Position numbers and translations under genes: made by a program
Shown: positions 18,578-30,809 of the stretch, one piece after another
Layout: every line of letters begins with the position of its first letter
Position numbering within the stretch: the stretch's first letter is position 1
NCBI GenBank assembly: GCA_020160755.1
Contig: JAIUPN010000002.1
Location: 62,001 to 126,000, forward strand
Direction of reading: 5' to 3'
DNA length: 64,000 bases
DNA from: Pseudomonadota bacterium
GTDB lineage: Bacteria; Pseudomonadota; Alphaproteobacteria; Sphingomonadales; Sphingomonadaceae
The notes under the pieces: model-generated
Databases searched by the model: none
Seen by the model: the letters and a program-made list of their open reading frames with translations, nothing else
What the model was told of the DNA's origin: nothing

Positions 18578-19095
18578 TGGGCCGACTCCGCTTGGCCGGT
18601 CGCACCTTCGGCGCGGCCGATTTCCTTGAGCTTCCGTTCCATTGCCATTTCGTCGATGCTATCGTGCGGCAGCGCGAGGAACAGCGAGATTCGGTTCGAC
18701 AGATAATGGAGCGCGCGCTCGAACGCCTCGCGCTGACCGGGGCCTTCGATCGCGGCCGGATCTTCAATCCCCCAATGAGCGCTCATCGGCGGCCCGGGCC
18801 AGATCGGGCATGTCTCCCCGGCAGCATTGTCGCAGACGGTAAAGATGAAATCGAAGCTGGTAGCGTTTGGTCCCGAGAATTCGTCCCAGCTTTTCGAGCG
18901 CAGACCGTCGGTCTCGAACCCGAGCTCATCGAGAAGCGCGAGCGCCTGTGCATGGACCGTGCCTTTGGGAAAGCTCCCGGCGCTATAGGCACGGAACCGC
19001 CCCTCGCCCATGCGGTTGAGCAGAGCTTCGGCTAGAATCGAGCGGGCGCTGTTGCCGGTACAAAGGAACAACACATTATAGATATTGTCGGTCAT
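18574..19095 (-). CDS. arsC: Arsenate reductase, low-molecular-weight phosphatase (thioredoxin) type
   Basis: This 173-aa protein has the phosphatase P-loop LCTGNSARS with catalytic C12 and two further cysteines, C88 and C96, in CDNAAGETCPIWPG. These make the three-cysteine relay of thioredoxin-coupled ArsC. It would reduce arsenate independently of the unrelated ArsC encoded next to it. ATG 19095 follows GAGAGAAG and is preferred over the frame's earlier start at 19140, which would overlap arsR. Confidence 0.9.
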   Translation of the reverse strand: MTDNIYNVLFLCTGNSARSILAEALLNRMGEGRFRAYSAGSFPKGTVHAQALALLDELGFETDGLRSKSWDEFSGPNATSFDFIFTVCDNAAGETCPIWPGPPMSAHWGIEDPAAIEGPGQREAFERALHYLSNRISLFLALPHDSIDEMAMERKLKEIGRAEGATGQAESAQ

Positions 19096-19126
19096 CGACT
19101 TCTCTCTCAGGGGCTGCATATGCCGA

Positions 19127-19456
19127 TCAGCAGCAGGCAAGGTCGGCGAGCAGCGGTTCGCACAGTTCAGCGCGTCCCTGACAACAGTCCTTTGCGAGGA
19201 AGAGCATCAGACCGCGAAGTGCGTCGATGTCCGCTCGTTGGATGATTTGCCGGCCGCGCCTTTCCGGTATTACCAAGCCTGCCTTCACCAGAACCGCGAG
19301 ATGCGTCGAAAAGCTACTCTGGCTGAGCCCCGACGCTTCGACGAGCTGTCCCGTCGATAGCCCTGCGGGCTCATGCTGAACGATCAAGCGAAATGCATCG
19401 AGGCGCGTAGGGTGCGCCAGAGCGGCAAGGATGGACAAGGCAGCATCGGTCTGCAT
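19127..19456 (-). CDS. arsR: ArsR-family arsenic-responsive repressor
   Basis: This 109-aa winged-helix repressor has the ArsR fold, with LAALAHPTRLDAFRLIV and the recognition region ASGLSQSSFSTHLAVL. The classical ELCVC motif is absent from the recognition helix region. Instead, five cysteines cluster at the C-terminus (C91, C92, C99, C108, C109), as in ArsR variants that bind As(III) outside the DNA-binding helix. No ribosome-binding site precedes the ATG. It heads the ars operon. Confidence 0.92.
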   Translation of the reverse strand: MQTDAALSILAALAHPTRLDAFRLIVQHEPAGLSTGQLVEASGLSQSSFSTHLAVLVKAGLVIPERRGRQIIQRADIDALRGLMLFLAKDCCQGRAELCEPLLADLACC

Positions 19457-19491
19457 ACATCGGGATTATCCGATGTATGCAGACCTGTCAA
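19450..19491 (-). promoter_or_regulatory. arsR promoter with perfect operator palindrome
   Basis: A perfect 14-bp inverted repeat lies at 19450-19463 (TCTGCATACATCGG) and 19470-19483 (CCGATGTATGCAGA), with a 6-base spacer. On the minus strand a consensus -35, TTGACA (19491-19486), is followed by GATAAT (19470-19465, 15-base spacer) or TAATCC (19468-19463, 17-base spacer). The palindrome therefore covers the -10 box and the arsR ATG (19456-19454), a layout suited to repression by ArsR. Transcription would begin at about 19456-19458, giving an almost or fully leaderless message. Confidence 0.8.
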
Positions 19492-19589
19492 TTCATATCG
19501 GAAATACACGATGGATCAGTTCGTCGACGCGCGCAATGGGCTTACGGCGCGGATGCCGGCGGGATGGCAACCGATTGGGGGTCGTCCCC

Positions 19590-21542
19590 CTACACAGACT
19601 GATTGCCAGCTCTGTCAGGCCGCCCGGCTCCGATGGCCCGTCGATTATACCAGAAGCCGAGGATTATGATGAGCAGCGCGGCGGCTTGCATCAGGATGAC
19701 TTGCAGCGTCGGATAGATACCCAGGATCGTGATCCGCGGCCAGCCGACCACGGGCATTATCGAGAGCATACCCGCCTCCTGCAGCGCCGCCGTGCCCTTG
19801 CCCGCCAATACGGTGGCAAGCACCGCCATGAGCGCCGAGCTGTACGTGAAGAATTTGCCGATCGGCAGCCGCTGGCTGTAACGGAGCATCGCCCAGGCTA
19901 TGGCGGTCAACAGGATGATCCCGGTCAAAAAGCCGCCGAAAACAGCTCCGCCGCTGCCTTGCGACGTCAGCGCGGCATAAAACAGGATGGTCTCGAACAC
20001 CTCGCGATAGACGGCGAGGAAGGCGAGCCCGAACAGGAACCAGGACGAGCGTTTCGAGAGCGCCGCGCTCAGCTTTGCGTGAATATAGCGCTGCCATTGA
20101 TCGGCTTGGGATTTTCCGTGCATCCAGATACCGACCGACAGCAGAATGACGGCCGCGAGCAAGGATCCGAAGCCCTCGGTCAATTCGCGACTCGCCCCGC
20201 TGACGCCGATGGCATAGGTCGCGAGCGCCCAAGTGAGGCCACCCGCGGCAAGGGCGGCAACCCAGCCAGCATGCACATAGCGCAGGGCTTCCGGGCGCTC
20301 GGCCTTTCGCAGGAAAGCGATGATCGCGACGACGACAAGAATTGCTTCCAGGCCCTCGCGCAGCAGGATCGTCAGGGCCCCGGCAAAGGCCGATGCGCTG
20401 CTCGCCTGTTCGGGGGCAAGCACCTGCTCGGCCTCGGTGAAGAGCGTATCGAGCCCTGAAATCTCGCGGCGGACTTCCGCGACGGGTGCGCCCTTCTGGA
20501 TAGCCGCGCGCACCGCGCCCATTGCCGTCTCGATCCGGGCCATGAGGGCGCCGTCGCGCGAGGCGAGGAGCGGCTCGAGGGGTTCGAACCCGTCAAGATA
20601 GGCGGACAGCGCAAGTTCCCCGGCTTGCTGCCTCTTCCCGGCAGCATATGCGGTGAAGCTCTGTTCGAGCCGCTCCCGCGCCAGCGCCAGCGATCCAGTT
20701 CCCGGCCCCGCGACGGCCTGAGGATTGGCCCTGAGATAGGCCATCACGGCGTCGGCCTCCGGTTGTCCGATCTTCGCACCGAGCGCCGCCGGCGTCATTG
20801 CCGTCAGGGTAGGCATGTCAGGCACCAGGCGGCGGACGGACGCGTCGGATTGCCAGATCCGCTCGCCCTGCGTCGTATCACGGAAAGCGAAGCGGCCGCT
20901 GTAGAAGGCGAGGGCCCAGCGATCGGCGGCAGGAAGGTCGGCGAAGCTCTGCATCCCCGTTCCGTCCAGACCTTGCTCGATCACCTGGTAGAGTCCAAAA
21001 AGGCTTCGTTCGCGGGCGCGTACCGCATCGGAAAAGGCGATCGGCGGTGGATCGAGCCTGGCTGCGTCGGGGCCGCGGCCATCGCCCGACATGCCGTGGC
21101 ATGATGCGCAATTCTGCGCATAGAGAGCGGCGCCCCTTGCAAGATCGGGACTTTGCGCCGGCGCAAGCGGCACCGGATAGGCGTTGAGCAACGCCGCCGC
21201 GACCGATCGGGCCTGCCGCGCAACCTCCTGCGGGCTTTCCTTGGCGACAACGGCGGCTTTCAACCGCTTCGCACCAGCCAGCAACCGCGCGCGCGCGCCT
21301 TTGGGTGGAAGCGCCGCAATCTTCGCGGCGGCCGAATCGGTGAACTCCAGCATTTCGGTATATTCGGCCTGGCTGACGACACGGCCGTCACGCACCGCGC
21401 CGGAATAGTCCACGGCGACATAATCGAGCAGGCGCCAGATCGTCTGCACCGAGGCCGTGTCGGCGCGTGCGATAGCCGGAAGCAGCAACAGCATGGCGAG
21501 CAACATGGCCGTGGCGCGCCGAAGCGTGGAGTATGCGCTCAT
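19590..21542 (-). CDS. Cytochrome c/FTR1-family iron permease
   Basis: This 650-aa protein joins three parts: a signal peptide ending near residue 27, a periplasmic domain with a haem-c site (CASCHG, C145/C148/H149), and a C-terminal FTR1-type permease with about seven membrane helices. The two FTR1 motifs are REGLE (395-399) and REVFE (513-517). FTR1 proteins transport ferric iron after oxidation, and the cytochrome could supply the redox step. It starts four bases after the CDF gene under a MerR-type promoter, so its physiological metal here is open. ATG 21542 is chosen over an upstream frame that overlaps the CDF gene. Confidence 0.9.
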   Translation of the reverse strand: MSAYSTLRRATAMLLAMLLLLPAIARADTASVQTIWRLLDYVAVDYSGAVRDGRVVSQAEYTEMLEFTDSAAAKIAALPPKGARARLLAGAKRLKAAVVAKESPQEVARQARSVAAALLNAYPVPLAPAQSPDLARGAALYAQNCASCHGMSGDGRGPDAARLDPPPIAFSDAVRARERSLFGLYQVIEQGLDGTGMQSFADLPAADRWALAFYSGRFAFRDTTQGERIWQSDASVRRLVPDMPTLTAMTPAALGAKIGQPEADAVMAYLRANPQAVAGPGTGSLALARERLEQSFTAYAAGKRQQAGELALSAYLDGFEPLEPLLASRDGALMARIETAMGAVRAAIQKGAPVAEVRREISGLDTLFTEAEQVLAPEQASSASAFAGALTILLREGLEAILVVVAIIAFLRKAERPEALRYVHAGWVAALAAGGLTWALATYAIGVSGASRELTEGFGSLLAAVILLSVGIWMHGKSQADQWQRYIHAKLSAALSKRSSWFLFGLAFLAVYREVFETILFYAALTSQGSGGAVFGGFLTGIILLTAIAWAMLRYSQRLPIGKFFTYSSALMAVLATVLAGKGTAALQEAGMLSIMPVVGWPRITILGIYPTLQVILMQAAALLIIILGFWYNRRAIGAGRPDRAGNQSV

Positions 21543-21546
21543 CTTG

Positions 21547-22182
21547 CTATGCCCGCGACGGGCGCAGTTCGGCGCGTGCGTTGCGTACGATCTCCGTTGC
21601 CGAATGCAGGAAGAGAAGGGCGATGACGCCCGCCACCAGAAGATCGGGCCAGGCGCTGCCCGTCCAGCCGACCAATATGGCCGCGACGATGACCGCGATA
21701 TTCGCGATCGCATCGTTTCGGCTGAACAGCCAGATGGCCCGCACATTGGCATCGCCGTCCCGAAATCGCGAGAGAACCAGCGCCGCGGTCACGTTCACGG
21801 CCAAGGCGACCACGCCGATGCCGCCCATGAGTTCGGCTTCGGGTGGCTCGGCATTTAAGGCCCGTGCCACGGCAAAGGCGATCACCCCCAGCCCGAGCGC
21901 ACCGAGGAACAGTCCCTGGGTCAGCGCGATCCGTGCCCGGCTTGCAGCAGACCAGCCGAGCGCCAGTAGTCCCACCAAAGTGATCGAACCGTCGCCAATA
22001 AAGTCGAGCGAATCCGCTTTGAGGGCCTGACTGTTGGCGATGAAGCCGCCGATGATTTCGCATACGCCGAAACCGAGGTTGAGTATGACCACGATCCAGA
22101 GCGCCCGTCGATAGGCGGGATCACGCTCGGCACGCACGGTGTCACCGGTGCAGCCGCAGTTACTGTCGTTGCTTTCGCTCAT
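21547..22182 (-). CDS. Cation diffusion facilitator family transporter (short form)
   Basis: This 211-aa membrane protein has about six hydrophobic helices and CDF-type metal residues in ADSLDFIGDG and FSRNDAIANIAVI. It lacks the usual cytoplasmic C-terminal domain and starts with a Cys-containing tail (SNCGCT). CDF proteins export Zn, Cd, Co or Fe in exchange for protons. It is the first gene after a MerR-type operator and is followed by the FTR1 gene. Confidence 0.85.
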   Translation of the reverse strand: MSESNDSNCGCTGDTVRAERDPAYRRALWIVVILNLGFGVCEIIGGFIANSQALKADSLDFIGDGSITLVGLLALGWSAASRARIALTQGLFLGALGLGVIAFAVARALNAEPPEAELMGGIGVVALAVNVTAALVLSRFRDGDANVRAIWLFSRNDAIANIAVIVAAILVGWTGSAWPDLLVAGVIALLFLHSATEIVRNARAELRPSRA

Positions 22183-22188
22183 CGCGTT

Positions 22189-22219
22189 GTCCTACATTCT
22201 CCAGTAACTGTAGAATCAA
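22189..22219 (-). promoter_or_regulatory. MerR-type operator/promoter for the CDF-FTR1 operon
   Basis: On the minus strand, TTGATT (22219-22214) and TAGGAC (22194-22189) form a promoter with a 19-base spacer, the over-long spacing typical of MerR-activated promoters. Between them lies a near-perfect dyad at 22196-22216, ATTCTACAGT and ACTGGAGAAT around one central base, with one mismatch. It fits TTGA-N2-CT-N11-AG-N2-TG, the same layout as the element at 30000-30026. The divergent regulator gene starts 19 bases away. Confidence 0.82.
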
Positions 22220-22237
22220 GACATTTCTGAGGTGCAT

Positions 22238-22660
22238 ATGGGCCGCGACGTAGGACTTCCCATCGGAGCGCTGGCGAGCCGGACGGGCACGAAGGTCAAT
22301 ACGATCCGCTATTACGAGGACATCGGCCTCTTGCCTCATGCCGCGCGCACTGCCTCCGGCCGTCGCAGCTATGGTCCCGAGGATGTCCGGCGCCTCGCGT
22401 TTATCCGGAGCGCGAGGGGGCTGGGATTTTCGATCGACGAAATTCGTTCACTTACCGCACTTGCGGCAGGGCCCGAGCAGGACTGCGCCGAGGTTCGGGC
22501 TCTGGCGGCGCGGCATTTGCTCGACGTCGACGAGCGTCTGGAACGCATGGCGCGCCTTCGCGCAGAACTCGCCCGGATCGTTCAGCTCTGTGAGGGCGGC
22601 CGCATAGCCGATTGCCGAGTGATTGAGGCGATCGAGGCGACGCTGCCGTCCGCGGTCTAG
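22238..22660 (+). CDS. MerR-family heavy-metal regulator (CadR/PbrR/ZntR-like)
   Basis: This 140-aa regulator has the MerR winged HTH (LASRTGTKVNTIRYYEDIGLL), a long dimerisation helix and cysteines C83, C118 and C126. The C-x7-C metal loop CEGGRIADC plus the distal C83 match divalent-metal sensors of the CadR/PbrR/ZntR group better than copper or mercury sensors. It would twist over-spaced promoters into an active form when metal binds. ATG 22238 lies six bases after GAGG; a GTG at 22232 is possible. It is divergent from the CDF-FTR1 operon. Confidence 0.9.
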   Translation: MGRDVGLPIGALASRTGTKVNTIRYYEDIGLLPHAARTASGRRSYGPEDVRRLAFIRSARGLGFSIDEIRSLTALAAGPEQDCAEVRALAARHLLDVDERLERMARLRAELARIVQLCEGGRIADCRVIEAIEATLPSAV

Positions 22661-22712
22661 CGGTAGTCCCGTGGACTCCATCATTCGGTCTTCATCTTGT
22701 TATCTTTCAAAT

Positions 22713-23318
22713 TCAGGGGTCGTCGCCCGCCGCGCCGCGAGTCTCCTTCCGGGCATCGCGCAGAATTTCGATGCCGCCCTTAATGGCAATCAGCGCAGTG
22801 GCGAACCCGACGAGCAAGTCGGGCCAGTTCGTGCCGAGCCACCAGACGAGGACGCCGGCGATCAGGATGCCGCCGTTCGAAACGAAGTCATTGAAGCTGA
22901 AGGTCGTTGCCGCGCGAAGGTTGACATCGGGATTGTGAATGCGCTGAAGCAGCTTCAGACAGGCATAGTTCACCACGGCAGCGACCGCCGACATAATCAT
23001 CATCGTCGCGCCGATCGGTTCGCTACCCTGAAAGTAGCGCCGCCCGACATCGAACAGGACGCCGGCCGCGAAGATCAATAGCATGACGCCCGACGCTGTA
23101 GCCGCGCGGGTCTTCCATTTGATGCCATGGCTTAGCGCGACAAGGCTCAGGGCATAGACCGCTGCGTCCGACAAATTGTCGAGACCATTGGCGATGAGGG
23201 CGCTCGAATCTCCCAGCGCGCCGGTTATGAGAAAGGCGATGGCGATCGCCGCGTTCAGGAAAAGAACAATTTGGAGGGTCCGCTTTTCGCGGTCGGTGCC
23301 CGCTGACTTGTCTATCAT
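22713..23318 (-). CDS. Cation diffusion facilitator family transporter (second, short form)
   Basis: This 201-aa inner-membrane protein has about six helices and CDF metal-site residues in ANGLDNLSDAAVY and FSFNDFVSNGG. Like its neighbour it lacks the cytoplasmic C-terminal domain. It follows czcA on the same strand across a strong hairpin, and converges on the MerR gene. It probably removes the same divalent metals from the cytoplasm that czcCBA then exports from the periplasm. Confidence 0.85.
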   Translation of the reverse strand: MIDKSAGTDREKRTLQIVLFLNAAIAIAFLITGALGDSSALIANGLDNLSDAAVYALSLVALSHGIKWKTRAATASGVMLLIFAAGVLFDVGRRYFQGSEPIGATMMIMSAVAAVVNYACLKLLQRIHNPDVNLRAATTFSFNDFVSNGGILIAGVLVWWLGTNWPDLLVGFATALIAIKGGIEILRDARKETRGAAGDDP

Positions 23319-23350
23319 TTAACGCTCCTCATACCCACCATCCCCAAAAG

Positions 23351-23378
23351 GAGGCGGAACCCTTTAGGGTTCCGCCTC
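23351..23378 (-). terminator. Strong hairpin between czcA and the CDF gene
   Basis: A perfect 13-bp inverted repeat, GAGGCGGAACCCT and AGGGTTCCGCCTC, is separated by two bases, so the real loop is four bases or more. On the minus strand it follows czcA by 57 bases and is followed by CTTTTGG, a weak U-tract. It could be an intrinsic terminator, an attenuator that lowers expression of the downstream CDF gene, or an mRNA-stabilising structure. Confidence 0.6.
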
Positions 23379-23435
23379 TGTTCGCGACTGGCCGCTTGCC
23401 GCCCATGCGATGCAGCAAACCGCCAAGGCCTGGCT

Positions 23436-27873
<4,438 letters not shown>

Positions 27874-27877
<4 letters not shown>

Positions 27878-29109
27878 GGAATATTCTCCGCAAGGGGAGC
27901 CGCATCGAAGCGGCCGGTCAGGCGATCGATTTCCGCGAGCAAATCGCGGTAGCGCGTCATGGCCTCGGCCCACTGACCCTGAATCTGGATGATGACGTCG
28001 GCGGCATCCTGCACATCGGCGAACAGGAAGCCGCCGCGGGCATAGCCTTCGCGCACCTGACCGAGCGTCTTCACCGCCTTGGGATAGACGTCGTTCATGA
28101 TGCCCTCGGCCCGCACCCGTGCGGCGTCGGCATCGGCGCGCAGCGACGCGAGGCGCCGCAGCCGTTCGAGGCGGCTCGCTTCGGACTGGAATTCGAGCTG
28201 CCGCCGTTCGGCCTGGGCCCGGGCGATATTGCCCTGGTTGCGATCGAAGCGTCCGAGCGGGATCGAGATTCCGCCGAGAACGGCGACATCATTGGTCTCG
28301 CGAAGGAAGCGAGTGCCGCCCGACACCGTATAGTCCTGGTGCGTGCGGCTTTGCTCGACGACAACCTGTGCCCGGGCGCGGTCGACGGCCGCGTCGAAGA
28401 CGGCCGCATCGGCCTCGGCGAGCGGTGGATCGCGCGGATCGGGCTTCTCGATCCCCTCGGCAATGACGAGGCTATCGGGCGTGCCGCCCCAGAAGGAGGC
28501 CAGCAGCGCGCGCGCCGACTGACGCTTCGCCTGGGCCTCCTTGAGCGCCAGTTCCGCTTCGAGGATACGAGCATCGGCGCGCGTCTCGACGAACAGCGGA
28601 TCCTTGTAACCCCGCACGCGGCGGATCGCCTCGCTGCGTATTTCCTTCTCGAGCTTGACGCGATCCTCGGCGATCCAGACCATCTGCTCGGCGATCTGGA
28701 CGTCGATATAGGCGCGCTGCACGTCCTGGGCGATGTCGAGCCGGACGAGCCGCCACTGCGCCTCGGCCAGAACGACCCCGCGCTCGGCAAGCGCCATCCG
28801 CGCCTCCCGCTTTCCGCCGCGCTCGAGCGGCTGCGAATAGGTGACGGTCAGTTCTGACTGTCGGAACAGGCCATAGCTGCCCGTGCCGACGCCATTGTCC
28901 ATATCGACCGAGACGGTCGGATTGGGACGAACGCGGGCTTGCAGCTGGTCGGCACGCGCGGCGTCGACCCCCGCTTCACCCGCTCTGAGCTCTGGCGATG
29001 CAGCGATGGCCCGCTCGACCGCCTGGTCGAGCGTTAGCGGCTGAGCCCATACGGACCCCGCCAGCAGCGCAGCCCCGGCCAACAGGGCGGCGCGCATATG
29101 AATATGCAT
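27874..29109 (-). CDS. czcC: Outer-membrane efflux channel CzcC (TolC family)
   Basis: This 411-aa outer-membrane factor has a signal peptide ending SVWAQPLTL and two repeated helical TolC units. The first includes LTLDQAVERAIAASPEL and the second ends with VREGYARGGFLFADVQDA. AGGAGTGA precedes the ATG. It is the first of the czcCBA genes and forms the exit duct for the pump. Confidence 0.91.
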
Positions 29110-29173
29110 GAATGATCACTCCTGAACGGTTCGGCTGAGCGCAGGCCGGGAAGGGCTGCGCGGCAGGCGTCGT

Positions 29174-29512
29174 TCAGGCGAGGGGCGGGTTCAGGGGAGG
29201 CGCGAGGGCGCGCGAAGCGAGGCGCGTGGCGGGCAGCGCGAAGTGCAGGCCGCCGGAAAAGCAGGATAGATCGTCATGGCCCGCAAGGGCCTGGTCGGAT
29301 GCGACCGGGCAATTATGGTGGCTGCCGTGGAGGTCGGCATCCTGCTGACCTTTTTGCGTGTCCTTGCCCGACGCATGGCCCGGTTCCGCATGGTGGGACA
29401 GATGCGAATCCGTCGCATGGTGCGTCATGCCCGCCATCGCCGGTGCAGCATTGTGGAGCCCGCTGAGAAGCAGGATTAACACAAGGAACAGCCGAAGGGG
29501 AGCGCCGGACAT
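29174..29512 (-). CDS. Small His-rich exported protein upstream of czcC
   Basis: This 112-aa protein begins with a clear signal peptide (LRLFLVLILLLSGLHNAAPAMA), followed by a histidine-rich segment (THHATDSHLSHHAEPGHASG) and two cysteines. It resembles in size and position the CzcI-type periplasmic proteins that precede czcCBA in other bacteria, but sequence identity to CzcI is not evident. A metal-buffering or sensing role in the periplasm is inferred. ATG 29512 is preferred to 29554 because it places the signal peptide at the start. Confidence 0.65.
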   Translation of the reverse strand: MSGAPLRLFLVLILLLSGLHNAAPAMAGMTHHATDSHLSHHAEPGHASGKDTQKGQQDADLHGSHHNCPVASDQALAGHDDLSCFSGGLHFALPATRLASRALAPPLNPPLA

Positions 29513-29561
29513 GCGCGCGCCCCTAACAGCGAATGGCTTGTTCCGGAAGTCCAAAACCGGA

Positions 29562-29966
29562 TCAGCCCTTTCGGGCGTCGCGTTCGGTCGCCGACCGGGC
29601 CGCCTCGATCAGTACCGCCAGGCCCTCCGGCAGCGGCATCGGATCGAAGGCGCTCACGTGCGCGCGTCCATTGTTCCCGGCCGGGAGCCGGCCGGTCAGC
29701 GAGCCGAGCGGGACGAGCAGGAACCGCATCGCCTGACCGGCGGCTTCGCGGCTATCGCCGAGTTCGATCGCATAGCGGAACATGTGCCAGTGCGAGGCCA
29801 GATGCGGGCCCATATAGGGCTGGCTCAAGATATGCTCCCATTCCAGCGCCCGCCACGCGGCGGCTTCATCGCCGAATCGTCTTGATTCGCGGAACAGGCG
29901 ACATTGGTCGCGCAGGAGCGGCGCGACGATGGCCCGGGTCAGCGGTTTTTCAGTCGATGTCATCAT
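29562..29966 (-). CDS. DUF3703 protein
   Basis: This soluble protein of about 134 aa has the DUF3703 pattern, with FGDEAAAWRALEWEHILSQ and PHLASHWHMFRYAIE. Its several histidines and tryptophans are conserved features of the family, which commonly sits beside heavy-metal resistance genes; its function is unknown. Two adjacent ATGs (29966, 29963) are possible. It is the first gene after the MerR-type element at 30000-30026 and probably heads the operon that continues to czcA. Confidence 0.8.
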   Translation of the reverse strand: MMTSTEKPLTRAIVAPLLRDQCRLFRESRRFGDEAAAWRALEWEHILSQPYMGPHLASHWHMFRYAIELGDSREAAGQAMRFLLVPLGSLTGRLPAGNNGRAHVSAFDPMPLPEGLAVLIEAARSATERDARKG

Positions 29967-29999
29967 GCAGGGTCCCCATTTTTGTCCAGGGAAGGCTTT

Positions 30000-30026
30000 T
30001 GCACCCTGTAGTAGATACAGGGTCAA
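30000..30026 (-). promoter_or_regulatory. MerR-type operator/promoter for the DUF3703-czcCBA operon
   Basis: On the minus strand TTGACC (30026-30021) starts an element containing a perfect 8-bp dyad at 30003-30023, ACCCTGTA and TACAGGGT around five bases, followed by TG. This matches known CadR/ZntR/PbrR operators closely and has the same TTGA-N2-CT-N11-AG-N2-TG layout as the element at 22189-22219. The -10 box is poor (CAAAAG at the expected 19-base spacing), as some MerR-activated promoters are. Confidence 0.82.
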
Positions 30027-30032
30027 GCCCTC

Positions 30033-30332
30033 ATGTTGCCGTTCGCCGCCTCAATGCGAGATTTCCGATTTACCGACCTGTCCGGCACGAATCCCGCCGC
30101 CCGTGCGCGGGCCAGTACAAAAAAGGATAGAAGCAATAGCGTAAGGCCGGAACTAAGATTGAAAGACAATCGTAGCACTATTGTGCTTAACGCCCGGTTG
30201 TTCGACGGATATCCTGTTCCTCTAGGCGGTGTAATAAGTATTTCTAAGACGGATACACGCCTTGGTTGCAATCATGAGATAACATTACAGCATCCTTTCG
30301 GGGGTTCGAATAGTGCCGCCGAAGTTGATTGA
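30033..30332 (+). CDS. Possible small PilZ-like protein or remnant
   Basis: A 99-codon frame opens with ATG at 30033. Its middle (RLKDNRSTIVLNARLFDGY then VISISKTDTRLGC) loosely recalls the RxxxR...SxxGxxL pattern of small PilZ proteins, but key residues are not clearly conserved. The stretch is much lower in GC than the rest of the window. It could equally be non-coding promoter DNA for the plus-strand metal operon or a decayed gene. No good ribosome-binding site precedes it. Confidence 0.28.
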   Translation: MLPFAASMRDFRFTDLSGTNPAARARASTKKDRSNSVRPELRLKDNRSTIVLNARLFDGYPVPLGGVISISKTDTRLGCNHEITLQHPFGGSNSAAEVD

Positions 30333-30381
30333 AAATCTTCTACTTTTCATCGCGCTATTTCGATGCTAGGGGCCGGTTCCA

Positions 30382-30744
30382 ATGCGACGGGTAATCCTCC
30401 TCTTGCTGACCTTTCTCCTTGCATCCGGAACGGTTGCAGGATCGCTCGCGCATGCGACCGAGGATCGGGCCGAGGCGAGCCTTTTTGTCGCGGCGATCGA
30501 AGCGGGCTGCGTGAGTGCGCCGGCTACCGAAAGCGCCGAGCCCGACAAGAAAAAATCGTCGCCCGGCGAAAAGCAGCAGGTGCCTGCCGCCGCTCATGGT
30601 TGCCATGGCCACCATTCGGGCGTCCCGGCGGAAACGCTTTCGGCAGCGACCGAAACGCCTGCCCCTGAAGCGCATACGCGCATCCTGACGGCCGCCTTGC
30701 CGCCCGTCGCCTACATCGGGACGTTCCGCCCTCCAATCGCCTGA
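30382..30744 (+). CDS. Small exported Cys/His-containing protein heading the second metal operon
   Basis: This 120-aa protein has a signal peptide (VILLLLTFLLASGTVAGSLAHA) and a periplasmic part with a metal-binding-like cluster, HGCHGHHSG, plus one further cysteine. The pattern resembles the small periplasmic proteins ahead of czc operons, and it mirrors the His-rich gene at 29174-29512 on the other strand. It starts the plus-strand operon, 65 bases before the outer-membrane channel gene. Function is inferred only from composition and context. Confidence 0.68.
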   Translation: MRRVILLLLTFLLASGTVAGSLAHATEDRAEASLFVAAIEAGCVSAPATESAEPDKKKSSPGEKQQVPAAAHGCHGHHSGVPAETLSAATETPAPEAHTRILTAALPPVAYIGTFRPPIA

Positions 30745-30809
30745 CGCTCTAGGTCTGCGCGCGCCCTTCGCGTGCGCTTCTCCCTGGAAACGTCAGGAGT
30801 CTCCTTTTC

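Noticed and set aside
19577..19590. Hairpin GGGGG/CCCCC at the end of the FTR1 gene as a terminator
   Set aside because: A 5-bp stem with no following U-tract on the minus strand is not enough to support a terminator call.
21547..21752. N-terminal extension of the FTR1 gene to 21752
   Set aside because: The extension would run through the CDF gene and lacks any domain, whereas ATG 21542 starts a clean signal peptide.
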